NCBI RefSeq assembly: GCF_023715105.1
Contig: NZ_JAMBNO010000002.1
Coordinates: 276,657-340,656, forward strand
Length of the DNA: 64,000 bases
From: Hydrogenophaga intermedia
Lineage (GTDB): Bacteria > Pseudomonadota > Gammaproteobacteria > Burkholderiales > Burkholderiaceae_C
Direction: 5' to 3'
Below, in pieces: positions 8,656 through 15,594 of the stretch. The first letter of the stretch is position 1. Every line of letters starts with the position of its first letter. Below the pieces are notes generated by a model. The model worked only from the letters and a program-made list of their open reading frames with translations. It ran no database searches and had not been told where the DNA came from. The position numbers and the translations under genes were made by a program.

Positions 8656-9616
8656 CCGCATTGCCCCCGCGTACGGCCTCGCGCAGGCCGGGGCCAAGGC
8701 CGTCGACCTTGCGCAGCGCACCGGCCACGTCGTGTACCTGGTGCGGCCAGTCGGTGCCCAGCATCACCTGCGAGGGGCCGACGATGGACACGAGGTATTC
8801 CAGGGCGCGCGGGTCGTAAGTGATGCTGTCGTAAAAAATGTGGCGCAGGTAGTCGGTGGGTTTGCGTTGCATGCGCCGCCGCTGCGGGATCTCCACCTCG
8901 TCGCCCTTCTCGAAGCGGCCCACCAGGTAGGGCAGCGTGCCACCGCCGTGCGAGGCAATGAGCTTCATGTTCGGAAAGCGGTCGAAGAAGCCGTCGAAGA
9001 TCATGCGCGTGAATGCCAGCGTGGTGTCGAACATGAAGCCGACCGACCAGCTCAGGTCGTACTTGGTCATGTCCATCAGGTCCACGCCGGGCGGGTCGGT
9101 GGGGTGTACCAGCACCGGCAGGCCGCGGCGATCGATCTCGGCCCAGACGGGCTCGAAGAACGGGTCGGTGAGGCTGCGGCCCGAGATGTTGGCCAGCACC
9201 ATCACCCCCACGGCGCCGTTGGCACAACTGCGCTCGAGCTCCTCCACGGCGCGGTGCGGGTACTCCCACGGCAACGAGGTGAACCAGCGGATGCGGTCGG
9301 GCCAGCGGCCTTGCGCGCGCGCCATCGCGTCGTTCGACTCCACCGCCGCCTGGCAGCTGGTGGCCTCGTCGCCCCAGTACACATTGGGGCAGGTGAGCGA
9401 GACGATGGAAATGTCGATGCCGGCGTCATCCATGGTGCGGATGCGCAGCTCGTAGTCAAAGTGCCCGCGCTGGGGAATCGCCACCGGCGTGTTGCCGCGG
9501 AAGATCTCGTCTTGCCCATCGGGGCGGCGCTGGATGTTGTATTGCCCACCGCGGGCCTTGAGCAGCTCCAGCCAGGCGGGCGTGTACATGTGGGTGTGGA
9601 CGTCGATCACGGGCAT
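8636..9616 (-). CDS. Amidohydrolase family 2 protein (ACMSD-like)
   Basis: Metal-dependent hydrolase or decarboxylase of the amidohydrolase-2 group, whose best-known member is 2-amino-3-carboxymuconate-6-semialdehyde decarboxylase. The 326-residue protein starts with the metal-binding HxH motif (PVIDVHTHMYTP, His7 and His9), has a mid-protein ASHGGGTLPYLVGRFE segment that supplies another ligand histidine, and ends with the GTDWPH motif carrying the catalytic Asp. The ATG at 9616 gives the canonical N-terminus; the open frame continues upstream across the divergent Bug gene but without family resemblance. It stands divergent to a Bug-type receptor, so the two may serve one aromatic or cyclic acid pathway. 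Confidence 0.85.
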   Translation of the reverse strand: MPVIDVHTHMYTPAWLELLKARGGQYNIQRRPDGQDEIFRGNTPVAIPQRGHFDYELRIRTMDDAGIDISIVSLTCPNVYWGDEATSCQAAVESNDAMARAQGRWPDRIRWFTSLPWEYPHRAVEELERSCANGAVGVMVLANISGRSLTDPFFEPVWAEIDRRGLPVLVHPTDPPGVDLMDMTKYDLSWSVGFMFDTTLAFTRMIFDGFFDRFPNMKLIASHGGGTLPYLVGRFEKGDEVEIPQRRRMQRKPTDYLRHIFYDSITYDPRALEYLVSIVGPSQVMLGTDWPHQVHDVAGALRKVDGLGPGLREAVRGGNAVKVFRL

Positions 9617-9766
9617 GCAGAAATCCTTCTGTTGTGCGAAGCACCCGACACGATGCCGCGCCGCGCGATTGTTAGCAAGCCTACTTTCCCGGGGTAAACA
9701 CGCATGGACGCCGCGTATGCCGATTCCAGAATGGCGGCGCCCCACCCCACAACAGGAGACAACCCC

Positions 9767-10726
9767 ATGCAAAGACGCCATTTCCACGCCCTGGCAGGCG
9801 CCACCTTGCTGGCCGTGGCCGGCCTGGCCTCGGCGCAGGACAACACCTTGCGCGTGTGGGTGGGCTTTCCGCCCGGTGGCTCGGTGGACACCGTTGCACG
9901 GCTGGTGGCCGAGAAGATGAAGGCCTCGCTCAACCAGAACGTGATCGTGGAGAACAAGCCCGGGGCCGGCGGGCGACTGGTGCTGGGTGAACTGCGTCGC
10001 GCCGCACCCGATGGCAACACCATCGTGCTGGCACCGAGTGGCGCACTCGTGATCGCGCCCTACCTGTACAGCAACGTCGGCTACGACCCGATCAAGGACT
10101 TCACGCCGATCGCGCGCACCACCGTGTTCGACTTTGCCGTCACCGCCGGGCCGGGCGCGCCGCAAGGCAACCTCAAGGCTGTGCTCGACTGGATGAAAGC
10201 CAACCCCGGCAAGGCCAGCTACGGCACCTCGGGCGCGGGTACGGTGCCGCACTTCGCGGGCCTGCTGATCGGCCAGGCCAGTGGCGTGCCGCTCACGCAC
10301 GTGGCCTACCGCGGCGGCGCGCCCGCCGCACAAGACCTGCTGGGCGGCCAGATCCCGCTGATGGTGGACACCGCTTCGGAAACCATCGAACACCACCGCG
10401 CGGGCCGCCTGCGCATCCTGGCCGTCACGGGCGAGCAGCGCTCGGCCGCGCTGCCCGACGTGCCCACGCTCAAGGAGCAAGGCATCAACATGGCGGCCGA
10501 TGCCTTCTTCGCCTTTTTCGGCCCGGCTGGCGTGAACGCGCAGATGAGCGAGCGCATCAGCGCGGCCGTGGCCCAGGCCCTGGCCGACCCGGGCATCCAG
10601 GAGCGCATCCGCAACTTCGGCCTGGTGCCCAGCCACGCCGGGCCCGCGCCCACCGCCGCCATGGTGGCCGAACACCTCAAGCGCTGGGAGGCGCCGGTGA
10701 AAGCCTCGGGGTTCAAGCCCGAGTAA
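9767..10726 (+). CDS. Bug family (TctC-like) extracytoplasmic solute receptor
   Basis: Periplasmic solute-binding protein of the tripartite tricarboxylate transporter receptor family, which is greatly expanded in betaproteobacteria and binds carboxylates. The 319 residues begin with a signal peptide (RRHFHALAGATLLAVAGLASAQ) and show the diagnostic VGFPPGGSVDTVARLVAEK, VENKPGAGGRL and AYRGGAPAAQDLLGGQ motifs. The start at 9767 is set by a CAGGAG ribosome-binding site 9 bases upstream; an in-frame ATG 21 codons earlier would hide the signal peptide. No TctA/TctB membrane genes are nearby, as is usual for orphan Bug proteins. Confidence 0.92.
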   Translation: MQRRHFHALAGATLLAVAGLASAQDNTLRVWVGFPPGGSVDTVARLVAEKMKASLNQNVIVENKPGAGGRLVLGELRRAAPDGNTIVLAPSGALVIAPYLYSNVGYDPIKDFTPIARTTVFDFAVTAGPGAPQGNLKAVLDWMKANPGKASYGTSGAGTVPHFAGLLIGQASGVPLTHVAYRGGAPAAQDLLGGQIPLMVDTASETIEHHRAGRLRILAVTGEQRSAALPDVPTLKEQGINMAADAFFAFFGPAGVNAQMSERISAAVAQALADPGIQERIRNFGLVPSHAGPAPTAAMVAEHLKRWEAPVKASGFKPE

Positions 10727-10788
10727 GCCAGCGCTTCATTCGCCCCGTCAGCCTGCGCGTCGCCAGCCAACGCGCGGCGCTGCACGGG

Positions 10789-11715
10789 CTAGGGCGCGCG
10801 CAGGGTGGCCAACAGCGCCTGCACGCCCGCCAGCTCCATCGCCTGCGGCGTGGCGCACAGCAACAGGCGCCGGCGCGACCACGCGTCCGCCAACGGCACG
10901 ACCACGGCCGGCGCCACGCGCCAGCGCTGCGCCGCGCTCAGCGGCATCACCGCCGCGCCCACACCGTCGGCCACCAGCCGCGCGATGGCCGCGAACTGCC
11001 CCAGCCGCACCCGGTGGTGCGGCACGCGCCCGCAGCGGCTGGCCTGCACGGCCAGGTAACGGCTCAACCCGGCGTCGGCCGGCAAGCCCACGAACGGCTT
11101 CTCCAGCAGCTCCGCAAAGCGCACCGCCCCGGGCGCGCGGCCCAGCCAGCCGCGCGGCAGCAATGCCACCAGCTGGTCGTCGGCCCAGGGCCAAGCCATG
11201 AGTCCGCGCGTGTCCACATAGTCGGAGACCACGCCCACATCGCCCAGGCCGCGGTGCAGTCCGTCCATGATGGCGTCGCTGGGCAACTCCTGGACGTCGA
11301 GATCGATGTCCGGGTGCTGCACCAGAAACCGCCCGAGCCGGGGTGGCAACGGCTCCGCCAGGGCGGCGGTGATGGACAGCAGACGCACCGTGCCGCGCAG
11401 GCCGCGGCCAAAGCCCGCCATCTCCACGTGCAAGGCCTCCAGCTCGGCGAGCACCCGCCGTGCATGCCGCGCCAGCGCCTTGCCCGCGTCGGTGGGTGAG
11501 GCGCCGGCCTTGGAGCGGCCCAGCAGCGGCGTGCCCACCACGGCCTCCAATGTCTTCAGCCGCGCACTCGCCGCGGCCAACGACAGGCTGGACGCCTGTG
11601 CCGCCGCGGTGATGGTGCCGTGCTCCAGCACCGCGCTGAACAGGTGCAGGTCGAACGGGTCGACGCGGTAATCGACGGTGCGGCGGGTGGTGTGTTTCGA
11701 TCGGGCGGTGGGCAT
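10789..11715 (-). CDS. LysR family transcriptional regulator
   Basis: DNA-binding regulator of 308 residues. The N-terminal winged helix is seen in FDLHLFSAVLEHGTITAAAQ followed by LSLAAASARLKTLEAVVGTPLLGRSKAG, typical of LysR proteins. The remainder is the periplasmic-binding-like effector domain. The ATG at 11715 was preferred over one 25 codons upstream because the longer extension has no family resemblance. It is divergent from a TauE-type permease, and two matching dyads lie between the two genes, so it probably controls that permease and itself. Effector unknown. Confidence 0.88.
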   Translation of the reverse strand: MPTARSKHTTRRTVDYRVDPFDLHLFSAVLEHGTITAAAQASSLSLAAASARLKTLEAVVGTPLLGRSKAGASPTDAGKALARHARRVLAELEALHVEMAGFGRGLRGTVRLLSITAALAEPLPPRLGRFLVQHPDIDLDVQELPSDAIMDGLHRGLGDVGVVSDYVDTRGLMAWPWADDQLVALLPRGWLGRAPGAVRFAELLEKPFVGLPADAGLSRYLAVQASRCGRVPHHRVRLGQFAAIARLVADGVGAAVMPLSAAQRWRVAPAVVVPLADAWSRRRLLLCATPQAMELAGVQALLATLRAP

Positions 11716-11720
11716 GGTCG

Positions 11721-11743
11721 ATCCTTCGGCGAGCATGAAGGAT
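11721..11743. promoter_or_regulatory. Dyad ATCCTTC-N9-GAAGGAT, LysR-proximal copy
   Basis: Inverted repeat with 7-bp perfect arms (11721-11727 and 11737-11743) and a 9-base spacer, six bases upstream of the LysR start codon. An identical pattern recurs at 11789-11811. The interrupted-dyad form is what LysR-type regulators bind, which makes this a candidate autoregulatory site. Confidence 0.6.
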
Positions 11744-11788
11744 ACGCACGACAACTTGGGATGCTCGTCCAAGGTCAATGCGCAGCAC

Positions 11789-11811
11789 ATCCTTCGAAAA
11801 CGCCGAAGGAT
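11789..11811. promoter_or_regulatory. Dyad ATCCTTC-N9-GAAGGAT, permease-proximal copy
   Basis: Second copy of the same 23-bp dyad, here with arms extending to nine bases (CATCCTTCG and CGAAGGATG at 11788-11796 and 11804-11812). It is 68 bp from the first copy and 53 bp upstream of the permease start, consistent with regulation of the permease by the divergent LysR protein. Confidence 0.6.
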
Positions 11812-11864
11812 GCCTCAACACCTGTCTGATCGACGACGAGGCGCCACTGCGTCACCATGCGCCC

Positions 11865-12593
11865 ATGCCCGATCCGACCGAGCTTGTGCTGATCGCCACC
11901 GTCTTCGTGCTCTCGGGCACCGTCAAAGGCATCACGGGCATGGGCCTGCCCACCGTGGCCATCAGCCTGCTGGGTTTGTGGATGTTGCCCGCGCAGGCCG
12001 CAGCGCTGCTGGTGGCCCCCACCCTGGCCACCAACGTGGCGCAATGCCGTGGCCCGCACACAAGGATGCTGGTGCGCCGCCTCTGGCCCGCGTGGCTGGG
12101 GCTGGCACTGGCAACCGCGCTGGCGCCGGGCCTGGGCGGCGCGCCGCTGCCATTCGATGTGCGCCACGCACTTGGCGCGGTGCTGGTCCTCTACGGCGCC
12201 TGGGGTTTGTGGCGCCCACGCCTGCCCGACCTTTCCCAGCGCCACCCCGCCTGGGGCGCCCTGGCGGGCGGCACGGCCGGTCTCATGACGGCGATGACGG
12301 CGGTGTCCGTGATGCCGCTCGTGCCCTACCTGCAGAGCCTCAAGCTCGACAAAGACGCGCTGGTGCAGGCACTGGGCCTGGGTTTCACCGTGGCCATGAT
12401 CGCGCTGGCGCTGCGCCTGCAAGCCAGCGGCGGGCTCAACCTGTGGTCCGCATCCACCGCCATCGCGCTGGGGGCCGCGTTCGCCGGCATGTGGTTGGGC
12501 GCCCTGGCGCGCGGCAGGCTCAGCGCTGCAGCCTTCCAGCGTGGCCTGTTCATCGTGTTCATCGGCCTCGGTCTGGCCAACCTCACCAAGTAG
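11865..12593 (+). CDS. TauE/SafE family membrane permease
   Basis: Integral membrane protein of the TauE/SafE (COG0730, DUF81) family, whose members export sulfite, sulfoacetate or related organic anions. The 242 residues form about eight hydrophobic segments in two halves; the N-terminal GTVKGITGMGLPTVAISLL motif and the mid-protein GGTAGLMTAMTAVSVMPLVPYLQ motif are characteristic. The ATG at 11865 is favoured because the 29 residues encoded upstream in frame are hydrophilic and overlap the regulatory dyad. Substrate cannot be told from the sequence. Confidence 0.82.
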   Translation: MPDPTELVLIATVFVLSGTVKGITGMGLPTVAISLLGLWMLPAQAAALLVAPTLATNVAQCRGPHTRMLVRRLWPAWLGLALATALAPGLGGAPLPFDVRHALGAVLVLYGAWGLWRPRLPDLSQRHPAWGALAGGTAGLMTAMTAVSVMPLVPYLQSLKLDKDALVQALGLGFTVAMIALALRLQASGGLNLWSASTAIALGAAFAGMWLGALARGRLSAAAFQRGLFIVFIGLGLANLTK

Positions 12594-12908
12594 CCTCTGC
12601 GGCACACCGCTCGCATAACACCCTCATGCATCAGTGCGACATTGCGTTCGGGCTAGACTCCCGCGCATGTTGAAATCCCCGGCCACCGTTTTCGCTGCAC
12701 ACGCGCTTGCGTCGTGCACGGCGGCCACGCGCCCTCGCTCCGGCCAATGCGTGGCCGTCGGCAGCCAGTGCCTGCTGGCCGCAGATTCCTGAGCCCGGCG
12801 ATCGCTCCCTCCCCCCTCACCGCACACACCTTCCATCGCCGGGCCCCTCGCCCCGTGCGAAGCATGGCCTGACCGCATCGCGGCCCGGGCCTCTGGAAGG
12901 AGTTCACC
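12594..12908. other. 315-bp intergenic leader of the Usp/beta-helix/GNAT cassette
   Basis: No confident gene. A 41-codon open frame (12667-12792, + strand, starting MLKSPATVF and rich in Ala and Cys) follows a TAGACT hexamer that resembles a -10 box, but it has no recognisable ribosome-binding site or family. The end of the region contains AAGGAG at 12896-12901, the ribosome-binding site for the GTG start of the next gene. A promoter for the cassette is expected here. Confidence 0.4.
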
Positions 12909-13928
12909 GTGTCCCTCACGCTCCGGCACACGCACGTGCCAAGCCACCCGCCCTGGCTGCCGGGTGCGCCGATCGACGCCCACCGCTTCCAATGCCGCCA
13001 CCACGAAGGCGTGGCACCCCCCGCACCGCTGCTGGCGCTGACCACCCTGCGCCCTGGCACCGGCGACGCCTTGCACAAGGCGGCACGGCTGGCGCGCACG
13101 CTGGGCACCGACCTGCGCCTGGCCTGGTGCACCGATGAACACCCCAACGGCCTGAGCGACCCCATGGCGCGGCTGCAGCAGCGCGCGCGCGTGCTGCGCC
13201 GCCGCCATGCGCTGGCCGTGCACGTGGCCGGCACCCCCGTGCGCACAGCCGCCGAGGCCGTGCGCCTGGCACGCACCGCCAGCCTCACCTGCCTGGCCGA
13301 TGCCCCATCGGCTGCCACCGCGGGGACATCGCGCGCCACCCTGGCCGAGCGCCTGCTGACACCGCTGCTGCGCGCGGCCAGTGCCCCGGTGTGGGTGATC
13401 CACCGCGCTGAAGCCGACGGCGTGCGCAGCGTGCACTGCCTTCTGCGCCCCGACGCGCTCGACGCGCCGCTGCTGGCCTGGGCCTGGCGCCTGGCCGCAC
13501 AGCGACCGCTGCGCCTGGTGCACGTGCTGCCCACCGCGCTGCCCGCCGACGACCCGCGCGACATCGTGGCGTGGACGGTGTTCGACCACATGCAGCGCCA
13601 GCGGCGCCTGCAGGCGCACCACACGCTGGACCAACTGGCCGCGCCGCTGCGAACCGCCGCATGCGCGAAAGGTTGCGCACCCCTGCACGACGTGCAGACC
13701 ACCGTGCTCTTTGGGGACGTCGACGACGAACTGCAAGCCCACCTGGCCCGCAGCACCGTGGGCACACTCGTGATGGGCCACACATGGCGGCGCTGGTGGC
13801 CGTGGGGCGGCGTGCGCGCCCGGGCCCTGATGCACCTCGCCGACGACACCCTGGTGGTGCCTCAGCCCGCGCGTTCGCTGCGGGCCGCGCTGCGCCGCGC
13901 CTGGGCCGGCCTGCTGGCCGCGGCCTGA
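12909..13928 (+). CDS. Tandem universal stress protein (UspA)-like protein
   Basis: A 339-residue cytoplasmic protein that looks like two UspA-type alpha/beta domains in tandem. The first half has a strand-helix start (LLALTTLRPGTGDALHKAARLA) and closes with APVWVIHRAE. The second starts RLVHVLPTALP and closes with GTLVMGHTWRRWWPWGGVR followed by LADDTLVVPQP, resembling the UspA nucleotide-binding end (LVVMGxxG near GS, then PVLVV), although the usual Gly/Ser pair is altered. The GTG start is supported by AAGGAG seven bases upstream. It leads a cassette with a beta-helix protein and a GNAT. Function is inferred from weak similarity only. Confidence 0.6.
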   Translation: MSLTLRHTHVPSHPPWLPGAPIDAHRFQCRHHEGVAPPAPLLALTTLRPGTGDALHKAARLARTLGTDLRLAWCTDEHPNGLSDPMARLQQRARVLRRRHALAVHVAGTPVRTAAEAVRLARTASLTCLADAPSAATAGTSRATLAERLLTPLLRAASAPVWVIHRAEADGVRSVHCLLRPDALDAPLLAWAWRLAAQRPLRLVHVLPTALPADDPRDIVAWTVFDHMQRQRRLQAHHTLDQLAAPLRTAACAKGCAPLHDVQTTVLFGDVDDELQAHLARSTVGTLVMGHTWRRWWPWGGVRARALMHLADDTLVVPQPARSLRAALRRAWAGLLAAA

Positions 13929-13940
13929 GCGGAGATGACG

Positions 13941-14786
13941 ATGGAACTCACCAAACGCTTCATCAAAGCCAAAAGCCCGTGCGCGGACGGCTTTCGCTGG
14001 CTGCTGCGCCACCACCCGCAAGGCAACGACTACCAGGCCCTGCTGGATGCCCTGGTGGCCGACGGCCGCGTGGACGACGCCTGCTGGCTGCTCACGCAGT
14101 TCGGCCCCACCAGCGCGGTGCTGCAGCTTGACCATTTCTCGGGCCTGGCGCTTGTGTTCGCGGGTTCCGTTGAGGTGCGCCGCGACATCGATGCCCATGG
14201 CCTGGTGCGTGCCGGGCGCTCGCTGCGCGCGGGCGGCGCCATCCGCGCCGGCGGCATCGTGAGCGCGGGCGAGGCCATCGTGGCCGGCGGCGTGATCGAG
14301 GCCACGGGCGTGGACGCCGGCGGCGACCTGCAGGCCGGCGCACTGCACATCGAAGGCCCGGTGCGCGCACGCGATCACCTGCGGGTGACGCGCGACCTGG
14401 TGTGCCAACGCGAGCTGAAGGTGGGCGCGCAAGCCAGCGTGGGCGGCGTTCTGCAAGTGCGTGGCGACGTGCAGTGCGGGCGCAGCCTGCGCGTGCGCGG
14501 CGCCGCGCACGTCAGCGGCCACCTGCGCGCCGGCGACGGCGTGCTCACCGACAGCGACCTGCACTGCGAACGCCACCTGGACGCCGGCTGGGGCATCAAG
14601 GCCGGCGGCGACATCACCGCGGGCGGCGCCATCCGCGCGGGCGAAAGCCTGAGCGCACAAGGCGCCATCCGCGCCGGCGAAGGCTATGGCGTCTACGCCG
14701 GCCTGTGCGTGCCGCGCGAAGACTGGGCTACCAGCGCGCGCGTGAGCGCGAGCCACCGGCCCGAGCGGTTGCTGAGCGGTTGCTGA
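13941..14786 (+). CDS. Beta-helix repeat protein, bactofilin-like, with disrupted C-terminus
   Basis: A 281-residue protein with an N-terminal alpha-helical domain of about 60 residues (ending in DDACWLLTQFGPTSAVLQ) and then about 180 residues of short quasi-repeats of the type (I/L)xAGGxIxAG, the pattern of right- or left-handed beta-helices and bactofilin-like polymer formers. GGAG at 13931-13934 points to the ATG at 13941 rather than that at 13935. The reading frame ends right after an 11-bp tandem duplication. Removing one copy would extend the protein to 306 residues and make its stop overlap the next start as ATGA, so the present C-terminus is probably a frameshifted form. Biochemical role unknown. 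Confidence 0.7.
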   Translation: MELTKRFIKAKSPCADGFRWLLRHHPQGNDYQALLDALVADGRVDDACWLLTQFGPTSAVLQLDHFSGLALVFAGSVEVRRDIDAHGLVRAGRSLRAGGAIRAGGIVSAGEAIVAGGVIEATGVDAGGDLQAGALHIEGPVRARDHLRVTRDLVCQRELKVGAQASVGGVLQVRGDVQCGRSLRVRGAAHVSGHLRAGDGVLTDSDLHCERHLDAGWGIKAGGDITAGGAIRAGESLSAQGAIRAGEGYGVYAGLCVPREDWATSARVSASHRPERLLSGC

Positions 14787-14790
14787 GCGG
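14763..14790 (+). repeat. 11-bp tandem duplication (GAGCGGTTGCT, 2.5 copies) in the beta-helix gene
   Basis: GAGCGGTTGCT occurs at 14763-14773 and again at 14774-14784, followed by a partial third unit GAGCGG (14785-14790). Eleven is not a multiple of three, so gain of one unit shifts the frame and creates the TGA at 14784-14786. Confidence 0.9.
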
Positions 14791-14868
14791 CTGGTGGGCG
14801 AGCGACGGCGCATCGGACCACGACGAAGACCCCAACGCCCACCATGCCCACCGCCTGGAGGGCGCGAC

Positions 14869-15594
14869 ATGAGCGCCATCGCCCTGCCCCACCCACACAC
14901 ACCGTGTGCGACACCGTGTTCCACACCGTGGGCCCTGCCCTGGCGCATGCCGCGCGGGATACCGTGGACGCGCCCGCTGGAACTGCGCATCGACGTCGAC
15001 CTGCCCGCCGACCTGCTGGCGGCCGACCTGCGCCGCCTGCATCAGCGCCTGCGCACACCGGGCGACGCGCTGCACGAAAGCGCCACCCTGCCCGTGCACC
15101 TGCCGGGCCTGGTGCTGCGCCACCGCGTGGCCGACGGCGAGCACTACGTCTACGTCGAAGACCGCGGCCTCAACCGCCTGGCCGGCTTCGTCGTGTTCAA
15201 CCGCCTCATCGAACTGAACCGCCGCGCCGACCGCGTGCTGCGCAGCCCGCACACCCGCATCGCCCCCGAATACCGCCGCCACGGCATCGCCACCGCGGTC
15301 TACCGCTGGGCGCTCGGCCAGGGCATGTGCCTCATCAGCGGCCCCCGCCAATCCCCCGCCGCGCACGCGCTGTGGCACAGATTGGCGCAACACCACCCGC
15401 TGCACTACGTGCACCTGAAAGACAAACGCCTTACCCACCTGGGCCCGCATGTGGCCGACGAGGTGCTGGAGGACTTTCACACCCGGATGGTGTTGTGGGG
15501 GGTTGGGTGGGATGAGGGGAGGTTCATCGAGCAGACGGGTTGTGGAGGCAAGGCCACAACGCTTGAATACATCGCCCTACGGCGTTGCGACTAA
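14869..15594 (+). CDS. GNAT family N-acetyltransferase with N-terminal P-C/P-W repeats
   Basis: A 241-residue putative acetyltransferase. The acetyl-CoA-binding motif A is seen as IAPEYRRHGIATAVYRWAL (about residues 130-148), preceded by the beta-strand region LAGFVVFNRLIELNR. The first 35 residues are unusual: consecutive tetrapeptides of the form xxP(C/W), encoded by a degenerate 12-bp repeat, which is not part of the GNAT fold. The ATG at 14869 was chosen because it would overlap the repaired stop of the preceding beta-helix gene as ATGA. Its stop codon overlaps the stop of the convergent DUF2075 gene. The acceptor substrate is unknown. Confidence 0.7.
   Translation: MSAIALPHPHTPCATPCSTPWALPWRMPRGIPWTRPLELRIDVDLPADLLAADLRRLHQRLRTPGDALHESATLPVHLPGLVLRHRVADGEHYVYVEDRGLNRLAGFVVFNRLIELNRRADRVLRSPHTRIAPEYRRHGIATAVYRWALGQGMCLISGPRQSPAAHALWHRLAQHHPLHYVHLKDKRLTHLGPHVADEVLEDFHTRMVLWGVGWDEGRFIEQTGCGGKATTLEYIALRRCD
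14899..14966 (+). repeat. Degenerate 12-bp tandem repeat (ACACCGTG core) in the GNAT gene
   Basis: The octamer ACACCGTG occurs at 14899, 14911 and 14923 at exact 12-bp steps, and ATACCGTG at 14959, again in phase (36 bp on). The intervening units are diverged. It encodes the P-C/P-W tetrapeptides at the N-terminus of the acetyltransferase. Confidence 0.75.

Noticed and set aside
9617..10675. Upstream extension of the amidohydrolase frame
   Set aside because: It runs antisense through the Bug receptor gene and shows no amidohydrolase resemblance; the ATG at 9616 gives the canonical HxH N-terminus.
12667..12792. 41-codon open frame upstream of the Usp-like gene as a confirmed gene
   Set aside because: No ribosome-binding site and no recognisable product, so it is only mentioned in the intergenic entry.
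12624..14990. Minus-strand open frame of 788 codons across the Usp/beta-helix region
   Set aside because: Its translation is Gly/Ala/His/Arg/Gln-rich without any family resemblance, and it lies opposite two plus-strand genes with good ribosome-binding sites and recognisable folds. A G+C-rich shadow frame.
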